The notes under the pieces: model-generated | What the model was told of the DNA's origin: nothing | Databases searched by the model: none | What the model saw: the letters and a program-made list of their open reading frames with translations, nothing else | Program-made: the position numbers and the translations under genes | Shown: piece by piece, positions 30,323 to 39,766 of the stretch | How positions within the stretch are numbered: position 1 is the first letter of the stretch | Layout: each line of letters begins with the position of its first letter | Source: an alpha proteobacterium SCGC AAA536-K22 | GTDB lineage: Bacteria; Pseudomonadota; Alphaproteobacteria; Puniceispirillales; Marisalimonadaceae | Reading direction: 5' to 3' | Assembly (NCBI GenBank): GCA_000421325.1 | Contig: ATWQ01000006.1 | Location: 35,516 to 99,515, forward strand | DNA length: 64,000 nt

Positions 30323-31265
30323 TTTTAGAGCGTCTAAAATTTATTATTTCAGCCATTATAGATATAGCTATTTCTGCTGGAGTTTTAGCTTTTATATCAA
30401 GACCAATAGGCCCATGTATCCTTGATAAATCATTTTGATCAAAGCCTATATTTGTTAATCTTTCACATCTTTTATTATGAGTTTTTTTACTACCTAATGA
30501 TCCAATATAACCAATATCTTTTTTTAGGACATAAATTAATGCTGGGTCGTCAATTTTAGGATCATGGGTTAACGTTACCAAATGTGTTGATTTATCAAGA
30601 ATAAAATTTGATAAAGCAGTATCTGGCCATTCATTAATAATTTTACAATTAGGAAATCTTTCTTGTGTCGCAAAATGATCTCTAGGGTCGATTAATATTA
30701 TTTCAAAATCGGCTGTTTTAGCTAATGAAATAAGAGCTTGGGCAATATGAACAGCGCCAACAATAAATAATCTTGGTTTAGGATCTATGACATGGATAAA
30801 TTCTTCCTTAATTCTATCATAGCTACTTATCTGATCTATTATAGAGTTATCAATATGCCGAGAACCTGTTAAACAATTTATTTTAAGCTTAGTTGGTTCT
30901 CTATTTTTTATATTTTCAACTATAGAATATACTATTTCATCCTCTATAGTAAGAGGCTGTATAAGAACTTTTAACTCACCCCCACAAGCTAGACCAACTT
31001 CCCAAGCCATGTTATTTGAAATACCGTAATCTTTTATTCTTATTTTACCGTCATTTATTGAATTTATACCTTCACTTATTACAGCGCCTTCTATACACCC
31101 GCCAGAAACTGATCCTATTATTTCTCCATTACTATCAATTGCCATCTGTCCACCCACTGGTCTAGGTGAACTTCCCCATGTAGAAATGACAGTAGCAATG
31201 GCAATTTTCCTCTTTTCTTTTAACCAGAAACTCGTAGGAGTTAATATATCGTCTATTTCAGTCAA
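30303..31265 (-). CDS. XdhC/CoxI-family maturation factor
   Basis: Binds molybdenum cofactor and inserts its sulfurated form into molybdenum hydroxylases. It has the N-terminal domain SVSGGCIEGAVI and CGGELKVLIQPL. A C-terminal Rossmann domain follows (LFIVGAVHIAQALISLAK, then YIGSLGSKKTH). 320 residues, two domains. A paralogue is the CoxF protein at 48.1 kb. In Oligotropha both CoxF and CoxI belong to this family, so this may be the missing CoxI; that is inference. Confidence 0.87.
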   Translation of the reverse strand: MTEIDDILTPTSFWLKEKRKIAIATVISTWGSSPRPVGGQMAIDSNGEIIGSVSGGCIEGAVISEGINSINDGKIRIKDYGISNNMAWEVGLACGGELKVLIQPLTIEDEIVYSIVENIKNREPTKLKINCLTGSRHIDNSIIDQISSYDRIKEEFIHVIDPKPRLFIVGAVHIAQALISLAKTADFEIILIDPRDHFATQERFPNCKIINEWPDTALSNFILDKSTHLVTLTHDPKIDDPALIYVLKKDIGYIGSLGSKKTHNKRCERLTNIGFDQNDLSRIHGPIGLDIKAKTPAEIAISIMAEIINFRRSKNEKKES

Positions 31266-31366
31266 TTTAAGATCCTACAAAATATAATTTTATAAAAAAA
31301 TAATTTATGTTATAAATTAAATATAATATTAATAATTTAAATCAATTTAATCAAAGGAATTTATTT

Positions 31367-31957
31367 ATGAATGAGGATAAAGTATCAAGGATCTCTTGGA
31401 TTGAAAGCTTTATGTTAAAAGAAAAAAATATAAACAAATTCTCTTTTATTACGAATTTACTAACAATTATTTTTTGTAGTTTTTTGTTAATATTATCTGC
31501 AAAAGTTAAAGTAGATTTATATCCGGTTCCTATGACCATGCAGCCATTAGCAGTGTTAATGATTGCAATGTTATGTGGAAGAAATATTGCTGTGGCTTCA
31601 GTAAGTCTTTATCTGTTTCAAGGAATTATTGGGTTACCAGTATTTGCTTATGGTGGCGGGCTAATTTACTTAATGGGGCCAACTGGAGGCTTTTTATTTG
31701 GTTTTTTAATTGCTTCTATAATCGTAGGGGAACTTGCAGATAGAGGATGGGGAAAATTTTTGTTTAAGTCTATTCTTGCTATGTTAATAGGTATGTCTGT
31801 AATTTACCTTTTTGGTATTCTTCAACTAAGTACAATTAAGGGTTTTGATTTTGCAATTATAAATGGACTTAAACCATTTATAATAGGTGATTTTTACAAA
31901 ATTATATTTGCAGCTTTATTGTTGCCTCAGATTTGGAAGTTAGTTAAGAAATTTTAG
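31367..31957 (+). CDS. bioY: Biotin transporter BioY
   Basis: Substrate-binding integral membrane (S) component for biotin uptake. Six hydrophobic segments, with the family stretch VPMTMQPLAVLMIAMLCGR and GGGLIYLMGPTGGFLFGF (given as two short parts). 196 residues. No ECF ATPase or T component lies nearby; BioY can act alone or with shared ECF parts. Biotin is needed by the PccA carrier domain. AAGG precedes the ATG. I found no clear BioR-type operator in the 100 bp upstream. Confidence 0.9.
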   Translation: MNEDKVSRISWIESFMLKEKNINKFSFITNLLTIIFCSFLLILSAKVKVDLYPVPMTMQPLAVLMIAMLCGRNIAVASVSLYLFQGIIGLPVFAYGGGLIYLMGPTGGFLFGFLIASIIVGELADRGWGKFLFKSILAMLIGMSVIYLFGILQLSTIKGFDFAIINGLKPFIIGDFYKIIFAALLLPQIWKLVKKF

Positions 31958-31994
31958 ACCTTCAAGCACTACATTTTATAAATGTATAAATAAT

Positions 31995-32273
31995 TTACGC
32001 ATCGTTAGAAGCTTCATTTTGAGCATCTTTCGTTGTTAAACCTATGCTGTCATTCTCTAGAGCATCTTCAAAAGCGAGAACATCTAAATTTTCAATGCTA
32101 TCTAGTTGATTAACAAAGAAATCTTCTGGTGTAATATCACTGGGATGATCTATTTTTATTGCTATAATGGCTGCTATTGTAGATGTAACATCGTCCGACT
32201 TTTTTTCTTTATATTTTTTAAATGAAATTATATTGGATGCTGAATTTTTAATATCAGTCGTTTGTTTCATCAA
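31995..32273 (-). CDS. Hypothetical protein (92 aa)
   Basis: Not recognised. The first third is basic and polar (SFKKYKEKKS), the middle has a short hydrophobic stretch (TIAAIIAIKI), and the last 45 residues are strongly acidic. No signal peptide or cysteines. It lies just downstream of the secreted repeat protein on the same strand, 54 bp apart, and may belong to the same transcript. Confidence 0.5.
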   Translation of the reverse strand: MMKQTTDIKNSASNIISFKKYKEKKSDDVTSTIAAIIAIKIDHPSDITPEDFFVNQLDSIENLDVLAFEDALENDSIGLTTKDAQNEASNDA

Positions 32274-32327
32274 CTATGCTCCGTAAATAAATTATTATGA
32301 CAATAAGGAAAATTAGTTATTAAAATA

Positions 32328-33497
32328 TTATTGACCCACTCTTCTTATTACAATTCTTCCTGAAGGCTTGTTGTTTACATTTGCAACTGTCCTTGTCGCT
32401 TGACTGTATAGATTAGTTTCAATACCAAAGTTATCAACGACAGCAACTCTTGCTCTAACTTGAGAACCAACTAAAGATTGATTAAGAGATAAAACTGGAC
32501 CACTTAAACTATTCACACCCACCCAATTTCTTCCGTCTTTTGAAGTCTCCCAACTTATCGATATAGAAGCAATACCATCCTCGTCGGACAAGGAGTTAGA
32601 TAAAGCCCTGAGTGTAACACCCTCCTTTGGTTCGCCAATAATAGTAACCTCACCCTGAACTGGATCATCTAAATTATCTATTGTTTCAGAAGGACTTGTA
32701 TAAAGAACTTCTCTAGTTCCATGAGAATCAATATAAGAAACAACTGCTCTATATGAATAGCCGACTTGGCTTTGTGTTAATCGGAGAACTTCATTCTGAC
32801 CTGTAGGATAAGCCTCCCAAGACGATTTAGAGGATGATCGTTGCCATGTAATATCAAATCCTCCAATACCATCTTCATCTGCTATACTAGAAGTATCAAC
32901 TACTAATGCACTGTCTTCAACAGAAGATCCAATTAGACGAGCAGAACCTGTTGGTTTATCATTAACATTTCTAACTGGTGTAGAAGGAGGGCTAGTTAAG
33001 GGTTCTAAATTTCCTTGACCATCAACATAGGAAATAACTACTCGTAATCTACTACCTACGTGGATTTCCCTTGGAGTAAATGACTGATTAGTAGCTCCGC
33101 TTATATTTGTCCATTTTTTATTATCTGACGAAATTTGCCATTGAACACTTACTGAACCCATACCATCTGAATCCGTTACAGAGGATAAATCAATTATCAA
33201 TGGAACATCTTCTATTGCAGCAAAACCTGCGGTTTCAACATTTTCATCTTTATTAGTATTTTTAGCTTCTTTTTTTAAATTAGTGGCGTTTTTAGAATTT
33301 TTAGAGGAAAGTTTCTTTTGATCTTTTAAATAGGTTTTGCTGTGATTATGTTGTGTGATGTTGCTCTTTTTTTTAACAACTTTACTATCTTTAATTGATG
33401 GGTCACCACCAGCTAAAACGTTTTTGGAATCAAGCGCTATTACACTTACTAAAAAACATAATGTTAATAGCAAGAGATTGTATTTTAAAAAACGCAT
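32328..33497 (-). CDS. Secreted protein with three Ig/cadherin-like tandem repeats
   Basis: Signal peptide (residues 1-29, ending VLAG), a lysine- and asparagine-rich linker to about 90, then three repeats of about 95 residues (91-180, 181-276, 281-377). Each repeat has DxDGxG, W-x-x-S, S/L-x-x-x-V-G-x-x-x-R-A/V and VN(D/N)KP-G-type hinges. Such repeats are known from large calcium-binding adhesins. The chain ends at 389 as a fourth repeat begins (NNKPSGRIVIRRVGQ). Function unknown; surface adhesion is a guess. Confidence 0.72.
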   Translation of the reverse strand: MRFLKYNLLLLTLCFLVSVIALDSKNVLAGGDPSIKDSKVVKKKSNITQHNHSKTYLKDQKKLSSKNSKNATNLKKEAKNTNKDENVETAGFAAIEDVPLIIDLSSVTDSDGMGSVSVQWQISSDNKKWTNISGATNQSFTPREIHVGSRLRVVISYVDGQGNLEPLTSPPSTPVRNVNDKPTGSARLIGSSVEDSALVVDTSSIADEDGIGGFDITWQRSSSKSSWEAYPTGQNEVLRLTQSQVGYSYRAVVSYIDSHGTREVLYTSPSETIDNLDDPVQGEVTIIGEPKEGVTLRALSNSLSDEDGIASISISWETSKDGRNWVGVNSLSGPVLSLNQSLVGSQVRARVAVVDNFGIETNLYSQATRTVANVNNKPSGRIVIRRVGQ

Positions 33498-33633
33498 TTA
33501 AACCTCCACTAATTTGATAACTAGCACCCAATATATAACACAGAACTAAAAAAGATACAGTTTTTTTAACTTTAAGGTCTATTTTGATGCGTTTACTAAT
33601 TATTTATTTTCAAAAAGGAAATTTAACAAAAAA

Positions 33634-33921
33634 TTATTTTATTTTTAATAAGATTTCTTTAAGTAGTATTTCTTGTTTAATTAACATTGACTTTAATTTA
33701 TACAATTCATCTTTAACTTCAATTAAATCATTCTTGTTTAGGACTTTATGTTCACTATTGACTATATTAGTTAATGTGAGTGTATCATTAGAATTATTCT
33801 CAATTTCAATGTCTTTATTATAATCAGTATTTTCGTCTTTATTATTTGACGTAAGAAAATCAGTTATTTCTAAAATTTCAGACTTTATCGCATTCAATTT
33901 TTTTTCTTTAGAAGTTTTCAA
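33634..33921 (-). CDS. Hypothetical coiled-coil protein (95 aa)
   Basis: Not recognised. Charged, asparagine-rich middle and a C-terminal 40 residues rich in Lys/Leu/Glu heptad-like spacing (KDELYKLKSMLIKQEILLKEILLKI), given here only as a pattern of likely coiled coil. A short LTLTNIV segment faintly recalls the LELT-x-V motif of DUF2497/PopZ-type proteins, which is too weak to use. It is upstream of the repeat-protein gene, 136 bp apart, same strand. Confidence 0.45.
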   Translation of the reverse strand: MKTSKEKKLNAIKSEILEITDFLTSNNKDENTDYNKDIEIENNSNDTLTLTNIVNSEHKVLNKNDLIEVKDELYKLKSMLIKQEILLKEILLKIK

Positions 33922-34047
33922 TTTTATTCCATCTATAATATAATTAGCGTTATATTCAAATGTTACTACCTCTATTGTAGCATTTTATTACATAGATGCT
34001 ATATATAACTTAAATAATTGTTTACCAGTATTTTGATAGGAAAAGAA

Positions 34048-34773
34048 ATGAATATTATTGATTCTATTAAAGCCTCAATTCTTACTCCAATACACCCTGC
34101 AGGTATACCATTTATAGCTATCTTTTTCATATTGACAGTTATTATAGGCTGGTTTTGGAGCCCATTATATTTCATGGGTATAATCTTAACTGTCTGGTGT
34201 GTATATTTTTTTAGAAATCCTTTTCGAGTGACCCCAGTTTTGTCTGGGGCCAATAAGAATAATCTTATAACATCCCCAGCAGATGGAAGAGTAATAGAAA
34301 TTTCTAAAATAAATCCAAGTGAGGAAATTGGTCTACCTGAAGGGGACTGGACTAGAGTCTGTGTTTTCATGAACGTATTTGATGTTCACGTAAACAGATC
34401 TCCAATGCTTGGACAAATTACATATAAGAATTATATTCCGGGCTCTTTTTTTAATGCTAGTCTGGATAAAGCCTCTTCTGAAAATGAAAGACTAATTCTT
34501 GGGATGGATACAGAAAATGGAAAAAAAATAGCTTTTGTACAAATTGCAGGGTTAGTGGCAAGAAGAATCATTTGTGATGTTGATATAGGTTCAACTTTAA
34601 AGGCTGGAGACATATTTGGTCTTATTAGATTTGGAAGTAGAGTAGACATTTATTTTCCATCTGACGTTTCAGTAATGGTTTTAGAGGGTCAAAAAATGAT
34701 TGCGGGTGAAACTATTATTGGTGATTTTACAAAATCTAGTAAATCAGTTAAGGAAAATATAAATGAAAAGTAA
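34048..34773 (+). CDS. psd: Phosphatidylserine decarboxylase proenzyme
   Basis: Makes phosphatidylethanolamine in the inner membrane. It is the short (about 240-residue) proenzyme type. RFGSRVDIYFP near the C-terminus contains the Gly-Ser autocleavage site that yields the pyruvoyl group, and DVHVNRSPMLG holds the conserved histidine region. Two hydrophobic helices lie at residues 20-60. ATG 34048 has AGGA seven bases upstream; a TTG at 34018 is rejected. It overlaps pssA by 11 bp. Confidence 0.94.
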   Translation: MNIIDSIKASILTPIHPAGIPFIAIFFILTVIIGWFWSPLYFMGIILTVWCVYFFRNPFRVTPVLSGANKNNLITSPADGRVIEISKINPSEEIGLPEGDWTRVCVFMNVFDVHVNRSPMLGQITYKNYIPGSFFNASLDKASSENERLILGMDTENGKKIAFVQIAGLVARRIICDVDIGSTLKAGDIFGLIRFGSRVDIYFPSDVSVMVLEGQKMIAGETIIGDFTKSSKSVKENINEK

Positions 34774-35554
34774 AGGAGTTAAATTTACCAAAAAAGCTTT
34801 TCAATCTAGACCTAGGCGTTTTTCAGTAATTTGGATGCTTCCAAATTTTCTTACAATATGTGCCTTAATTTTTGGCTTGCAAGCTATGTATCAAGCCCTT
34901 TTTAATAATTGGGACAGTGTCATTATTATGATTATCATTGCCTCGGTTTTTGATATGTTGGATGGAAGAGTTGCTCGTCTATTAAAATCGACTAGTGAGT
35001 TCGGTATGCATCTTGATTCTCTTTCAGATTTTGTTGTTTTTGGAGCTGTCCCTGCATTTGCGGTATATTTATGGATGGGAAAGCCACAGGGAAATCTATT
35101 TTGGATCGTGATAGTTCTTTATGTAATTTGCTCTGCGCTAAGACTTGCAAGGTTTAACTCCGAGTTATCCGAAAGGCCAAGTTATGCTAAAAATTATTTT
35201 ACTGGTGTTCCTACTCCAGCTGCTGCATTTTTAATGCTATTCCCTATCGCAATAGATGGATATTTAGAATCACAAAATTTAAAATCCTTTGAAATTATTG
35301 GATTATGGATTGGTTTGATTTCAATAGTTATGGTAAGTAATTTACCTACTTTTTCAGGAAAAGTGTTTCAAATACCAAAATCATTTGTAATACCTATGTT
35401 GATAATTTTGGCTCTTCTTAGCAATGCAATTATAAGTAATCCTATAAAAGGATTTATAATCTTGGTTTTGGTTTATATTTTAAGCTTACCATTTGCATCC
35501 TTATTTTACTGGCGGTTGAAAAAAAAAGCAGAAGCTTTAAACCTCAAAAGTTAA
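34763..35554 (+). CDS. pssA: CDP-diacylglycerol-serine O-phosphatidyltransferase
   Basis: Supplies phosphatidylserine to Psd. The CDP-alcohol phosphotransferase motif D-x2-DG-x2-AR-x8-G-x3-D-x3-D is complete (DMLDGRVARLL, then GMHLDSLSD) near residues 65-90. Eight or so hydrophobic segments. The start lies inside the psd 3' end, implying translational coupling. 263 residues. Confidence 0.94.
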   Translation: MKSKGVKFTKKAFQSRPRRFSVIWMLPNFLTICALIFGLQAMYQALFNNWDSVIIMIIIASVFDMLDGRVARLLKSTSEFGMHLDSLSDFVVFGAVPAFAVYLWMGKPQGNLFWIVIVLYVICSALRLARFNSELSERPSYAKNYFTGVPTPAAAFLMLFPIAIDGYLESQNLKSFEIIGLWIGLISIVMVSNLPTFSGKVFQIPKSFVIPMLIILALLSNAIISNPIKGFIILVLVYILSLPFASLFYWRLKKKAEALNLKS

Positions 35555-35567
35555 AGCAATCAATTTT

Positions 35568-36641
35568 TTAGGAAAATAAGCTTTTCCATCCGGGTTTAGA
35601 GCTCCCTATGGATATTGCTTCATAAACTGCTCTATTACATGCTCTTGCAACACAATCACTTGCTCTGGAACCAAGAGCAAGGATATCTACATTTTCTAAT
35701 ACTTGTTCTTTATGATCTTGATTAGTTGAAATAGAAAAAATTGTGTCTCCATCCATAGGTGTATGTGCAGGGCTTAAGGATCTTGCTATACCGTCATGCG
35801 CCATAATAGCTAATCTTTTTAAGTTTGTACGAGTTAAGGGTGCGTCTGTTGCAACAACACCAATAACTGTATTACTTGAAATATCATTTAAGGTGTTTAT
35901 GTTCCCAAGTGAGGGAGGTATCCTTTTTGCCCTTAATATATTGTCATATTTTTTATTAGATGGTCCATATCCTCCGAACTCTTTTTCTAACTCAAGATGA
36001 CCGGATAAAAAATTCGGCCCATTATTAAGTAATGGGTTCCCAACGGCATTATTTATCACAATAGCTCCAACAGTGTAAGTTTTTCCGTTAGTAAATTCTT
36101 GTGTCCATGATGATGATCCTTGTCCTCCTTTTAATGTTGCAGTAGTTGCACCACAACCCGCACCATATGAACCTAATAAGAAATCATCATTAATTGAATT
36201 ATAAGCTTTATTTGCCAAAATTCTCCAAGGGGATCTTTTGCCTACCACATTTACATGAGGGTTATCGTTAATATTAAGGTCGAAAATTACAGCTCCAGGA
36301 ACTAGTGGTATAATTGCCTTACCTAACTGGTATCCTTTTTGATTTTCTCTTAACAAATCTTGAATTTCTGAGCACGCATCAAGCCCGTACGCAGATCCAC
36401 CTGAAAGTACAATAGCATCAGCGCGTCCTATTGAATTTTCTAAACTAAGCATGTCAGTTTCTCTGGTTCCTGGACCGCCACCTCTCACATCAACGGATGC
36501 AGAGAAAGGACTATTTCCCGAAATTACAGTTACCCCAGAGCCAATTTGTTTATCTTGCGCATGACCAACTTGTAATCCAATAACATCTGTTATAAGGTTT
36601 TTTGGTCCGGGGCCAGAATACGTATTCAAATCTATCTCCAT
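35568..36641 (-). CDS. P1 family (DmpA-like) aminopeptidase
   Basis: N-terminal nucleophile hydrolase of the DmpA/P1 group, which self-cleaves into two chains. Recognised by TDVIGLQVGHA at the start, SVDVRGGGPGTRETD, SYGAGCGATTATLKGGQGSSS and VVATDAPLTRTNLKRLA. The ATG at 36641 gives the family N-terminus; a longer frame to 36743 would overlap the divergent transporter gene. The natural substrate (D-amino acid, beta-peptide or L-aminopeptide) cannot be told from sequence. Confidence 0.86.
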   Translation of the reverse strand: MEIDLNTYSGPGPKNLITDVIGLQVGHAQDKQIGSGVTVISGNSPFSASVDVRGGGPGTRETDMLSLENSIGRADAIVLSGGSAYGLDACSEIQDLLRENQKGYQLGKAIIPLVPGAVIFDLNINDNPHVNVVGKRSPWRILANKAYNSINDDFLLGSYGAGCGATTATLKGGQGSSSWTQEFTNGKTYTVGAIVINNAVGNPLLNNGPNFLSGHLELEKEFGGYGPSNKKYDNILRAKRIPPSLGNINTLNDISSNTVIGVVATDAPLTRTNLKRLAIMAHDGIARSLSPAHTPMDGDTIFSISTNQDHKEQVLENVDILALGSRASDCVARACNRAVYEAISIGSSKPGWKSLFS

Positions 36642-36706
36642 AATTAATTTTAAAGAATGATTGTGTAATGACGTTAATATTATCTCTTTGTAAAGACAAC
36701 AAGTAG

Positions 36707-37879
36707 TTGGAACTAGAGAAGAGAAATACTTTAATACTTTCAATCGCTCAAGGTTTGTCTGTTACTACTACAAACATTAATATGATAAACACTGGATTAG
36801 TTGGGACTATCCTAGCCACTCATTCATCTTACGCTACTATTCCGTTATCCCTTCAATTTTTGACAATAGCATTAACTCTAATTCCTGTATCTTTATTGAT
36901 GGGTAAATTTGGAAGAAGACCTATGTTTCTTGTAGGTGCAATGTCAGCTTTTATTGGGTGCTTAATTATAGCATGTGCAATTTATTACAAACTTTTTTCT
37001 TTATTTATTACTGGCTCAATATTATTGGGTTTTTCTCAAGCAAATCAACAATTTTATCGTTATGCTGCAGCTGATAATGTTTCTATTAATTTAAAAAGTA
37101 AGGCTATTTCGTTAGTTTTAGCTGGTGGGCTTATAGCCGCTATATTAGGTCCTGAGGTTTCTAGATACTCTTTTGATTTTTTTCATGATTATATTTATTT
37201 AGCTACCTATCTCTTTGCAGCAATAATACAAATAATAAATTTTGTGATCTTAATTTTTATAAAAATAAAGAAGCCACAGCTCTCCAAAAAATTACATAGG
37301 CCTTTAAGTGATATTTTACTTCAGAAAAATCTTATAATAGCAATTTTAGCAGCAGCTGTTGGTTATTCTCTAATGAGTTTTATTATGACTGCAACACCAT
37401 TACAAATTGTAAATGTGTGTAAATTGGGTGACAGCGCAAGCGCGACAGTAATTCAGTGGCATGTTATTGCTATGTTCGCCCCCTCTTTTTTTACTGGCAC
37501 AATCATAAGCTCACTCGGTAACCGCAAAGTAATGATGATAGGATTATTTTTATATGCTTTTTCAATTTCTTTTACAATCATTGGTCAGACGATTGAGCAT
37601 TTTTGGATAGCTTTATTCTTATGTGGTTTAGGATGGAATTTTCTTTATGTTGGAGGCAGTGATATTATTGCAAAATCTGCATTTCCTGAAGAAAGAGCAA
37701 AAGTTCAAGGCGTATCTGATTTCATTATTTTTATTTTTGTAGCTACAGGGTCATTTTTAGCAGGGGCACTTCATAGTAGTCTTGGATGGGAAATAATGAT
37801 GTTTTACACTTCAATACCAATTCTAATTTTATTTGTTAGTATAATAATAATTAAACCTGATGGAATTAAAGCGGGTTAG
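36707..37879 (+). CDS. Major facilitator superfamily transporter
   Basis: A 390-residue protein with twelve hydrophobic segments and an MFS loop 2-3 motif (GKFGRRPMFLVGA, about residues 65-77). Resembles YfcJ/YxaH-type uncharacterised MFS proteins. The best start is TTG 36707; no ATG is near the N-terminus. It is divergent from the P1 peptidase gene with a 65-bp gap, which could mean linked function such as peptide or amino-acid export, but this is only inference. Converges with moaA. Confidence 0.85.
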   Translation: MELEKRNTLILSIAQGLSVTTTNINMINTGLVGTILATHSSYATIPLSLQFLTIALTLIPVSLLMGKFGRRPMFLVGAMSAFIGCLIIACAIYYKLFSLFITGSILLGFSQANQQFYRYAAADNVSINLKSKAISLVLAGGLIAAILGPEVSRYSFDFFHDYIYLATYLFAAIIQIINFVILIFIKIKKPQLSKKLHRPLSDILLQKNLIIAILAAAVGYSLMSFIMTATPLQIVNVCKLGDSASATVIQWHVIAMFAPSFFTGTIISSLGNRKVMMIGLFLYAFSISFTIIGQTIEHFWIALFLCGLGWNFLYVGGSDIIAKSAFPEERAKVQGVSDFIIFIFVATGSFLAGALHSSLGWEIMMFYTSIPILILFVSIIIIKPDGIKAG

Positions 37880-37882
37880 TGA

Positions 37883-38911
37883 TTAGCCGCCTGTAAGAGA
37901 CATATGTCTGTTTACAGATATGTTTGGAGATTGACGCGAAATTTCAAAGTCATGTCCTTTTGGCTTTCTGCCTATGGCCATTCTTATAGCTTCTTCAAGA
38001 GCGACAGGTCCTTCTTCTCTTAGCACTGTTTTTAAATCAGCATTATCATCTTGTCCTAAACACATATATAGTATACCAGTGCAAGTCAGCCTTACTCTAT
38101 TGCAACTTTCACAAAAATTATGCGTTAACGGAGTTATAAAACCTAGTTTATTATTTGTTTCTTTAACAGAAACATACCTTGCAGGCCCACTTGTTCTTTC
38201 GGGAAGGTCTTGTAGAGTAAATTTTTTTTCTAATTCAGTTCTGACTTGTGACAGAGGCAAATATTGTCCATATCTTGTATCCCCACCGATATCACCCATT
38301 GGCATAACTTCAATGATGGTCATGTCAAAACTTTCTTCACCACACCACTTAAGTATTTCTGAGAGATGGTTTTGATTGAAATTGCTGATTGCTACAGTAT
38401 TAATTTTTATTTTAAGTCCAACTTCCCTAGCTTTCTTTAATCCTCTTTTAACTTTCTCTAAATCACCCCATCTTGTTATTTCTTTAAACTTAACTGGATC
38501 TAAATGATCTAAAGATACATTAATACGTCTTACACCTGCTCTATATAATTCTTCGGCCTTTGATTCTAGCTGACTACCATTTGTTGTTATGGTTAACTCA
38601 TCGAGTAGAGTGCCAACTTCTTTACCTAAATTATTAATGACTTGCATAATTCCTTTTCTAACCAAAGGTTCACCGCCGGTTAGTCTGATTTTTCTTGTTC
38701 CAAGTTTCATGAAAGTTCTACAAATGTCTTCGATTTCCTCAAGACTTAAAATATCTTTTTTAGGAAGAAATTGCATATCTTCTGCCATACAGTAAGTGCA
38801 TCTGAAGTCACATCTATCAGTAACTGATACACGTAGATAATTCACATCTCTACCAAAAGGATCAATTAACTTATTTTGATTTTTAGTTATATCGTTCATT
38901 AAGCAAAACAT
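37883..38911 (-). CDS. moaA: GTP 3',8-cyclase MoaA
   Basis: Radical SAM enzyme that starts molybdenum-cofactor synthesis. The N-terminal cluster is CDFRCTYCM (CxxxCxxC), the C-terminal cluster is [14 protein letters not shown], and the chain ends in the catalytic Gly-Gly (SLTGG). ATG 38911 is used; ATG 38899 would also give a normal N-terminus. Its product is needed by CO dehydrogenase and probably SoxC. MoaC and other moa/moe genes are not in the window. Confidence 0.95.
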   Translation of the reverse strand: MFCLMNDITKNQNKLIDPFGRDVNYLRVSVTDRCDFRCTYCMAEDMQFLPKKDILSLEEIEDICRTFMKLGTRKIRLTGGEPLVRKGIMQVINNLGKEVGTLLDELTITTNGSQLESKAEELYRAGVRRINVSLDHLDPVKFKEITRWGDLEKVKRGLKKAREVGLKIKINTVAISNFNQNHLSEILKWCGEESFDMTIIEVMPMGDIGGDTRYGQYLPLSQVRTELEKKFTLQDLPERTSGPARYVSVKETNNKLGFITPLTHNFCESCNRVRLTCTGILYMCLGQDDNADLKTVLREEGPVALEEAIRMAIGRKPKGHDFEISRQSPNISVNRHMSLTGG

Positions 38912-39025
38912 AGTTGTTTAAATTACAAGATAAATAACATAACACATTATTTTGGAATTATAGTAACAATTATTTCTTAAGAAGATATAATATAAATTTA
39001 TAGATAACTAATTTGTGGAATTATT

Positions 39026-39685
39026 ATGGGTGATATCGACAATATATATAGACATAAACCTGCTGCAGGAGGCCTTTCTAGTCATTTAGTAGTTTTGCTT
39101 CATGGATATGGAGCAGATGGAAAAGATTTAATTGATTTAGCAAATCCATTTGCTATGGCTCTACCAAATGCTACTTTTATTTCCCCAGATGCACCTAATC
39201 CATGTGCTATGTCCCCTCAAGGAAGGCAATGGTTTCCAATTGAAGAAATTCCCAATGGTGCAATTAAAGCCTCAGACAATTTACTTAATGTAATCAAAAA
39301 AGAGGCTGAAGATCTTAATCTTACTTTTAAAAATGTAGTTCTAATAGGATTTTCGCAAGGAGCAATGATGAGTATGCAATGCTTATTATTAAATAATTTC
39401 CAACTTGGAGCTATAATAGGTTATTCTGGTGCCTTAAGAGACGAAAACATTAAAGCAGCTAGCTCTTTGATAATTGACGGTAAACATAAATTTTCAGATA
39501 CCCCAATATTGTTAGTTCATGGAGAACAAGATGAGGTTGTGCCTTTTCAATCACTACAAAAATCAAAATTTCTTTTAGAGAGTGTTGGTTTTAATGTTAA
39601 AACATTTTCAAGACCTAATCTTGGTCATGGAATAGATCCCGAAGGTATAAGCAGAGGTATGGAGATGTTAAAGCAACTAAATTAA
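39026..39685 (+). CDS. Carboxylesterase / lysophospholipase-like alpha/beta hydrolase
   Basis: Abhydrolase_2 family. The nucleophile elbow is GFSQGAM (Ser near residue 115), with LLHGYGADGKDL as oxyanion strand, the aspartate in VHGEQDEVVPF and the histidine in NLGHGID. 219 residues, no signal peptide, so cytoplasmic. Close in form to YpfH/YitV-type esterases; physiological substrate unknown. GGA precedes the ATG. Confidence 0.88.
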   Translation: MGDIDNIYRHKPAAGGLSSHLVVLLHGYGADGKDLIDLANPFAMALPNATFISPDAPNPCAMSPQGRQWFPIEEIPNGAIKASDNLLNVIKKEAEDLNLTFKNVVLIGFSQGAMMSMQCLLLNNFQLGAIIGYSGALRDENIKAASSLIIDGKHKFSDTPILLVHGEQDEVVPFQSLQKSKFLLESVGFNVKTFSRPNLGHGIDPEGISRGMEMLKQLN

Positions 39686-39766
39686 TAAAAATTAAAATTT
39701 TTTATTTAATAAATTTTTAATATTGATAAGGTAAATTGCGAATTTAATAAATTTAATTAGAGTTTA

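Noticed and set aside
31266..31366. Possible BioR operator upstream of bioY
   Set aside because: AT-rich near-palindromes are present but none matches the TTAT-x2-ATAA type closely enough to separate it from background.
33584..33823. 79-codon plus-strand frame near 33.6-33.8 kb
   Set aside because: Antisense to the 95-residue minus-strand frame and low in complexity; neither strand is certain, but the minus frame has better protein character.
37974..38375. 133-codon plus-strand frame inside moaA
   Set aside because: Antisense to clear MoaA sequence including its Fe-S cysteines.
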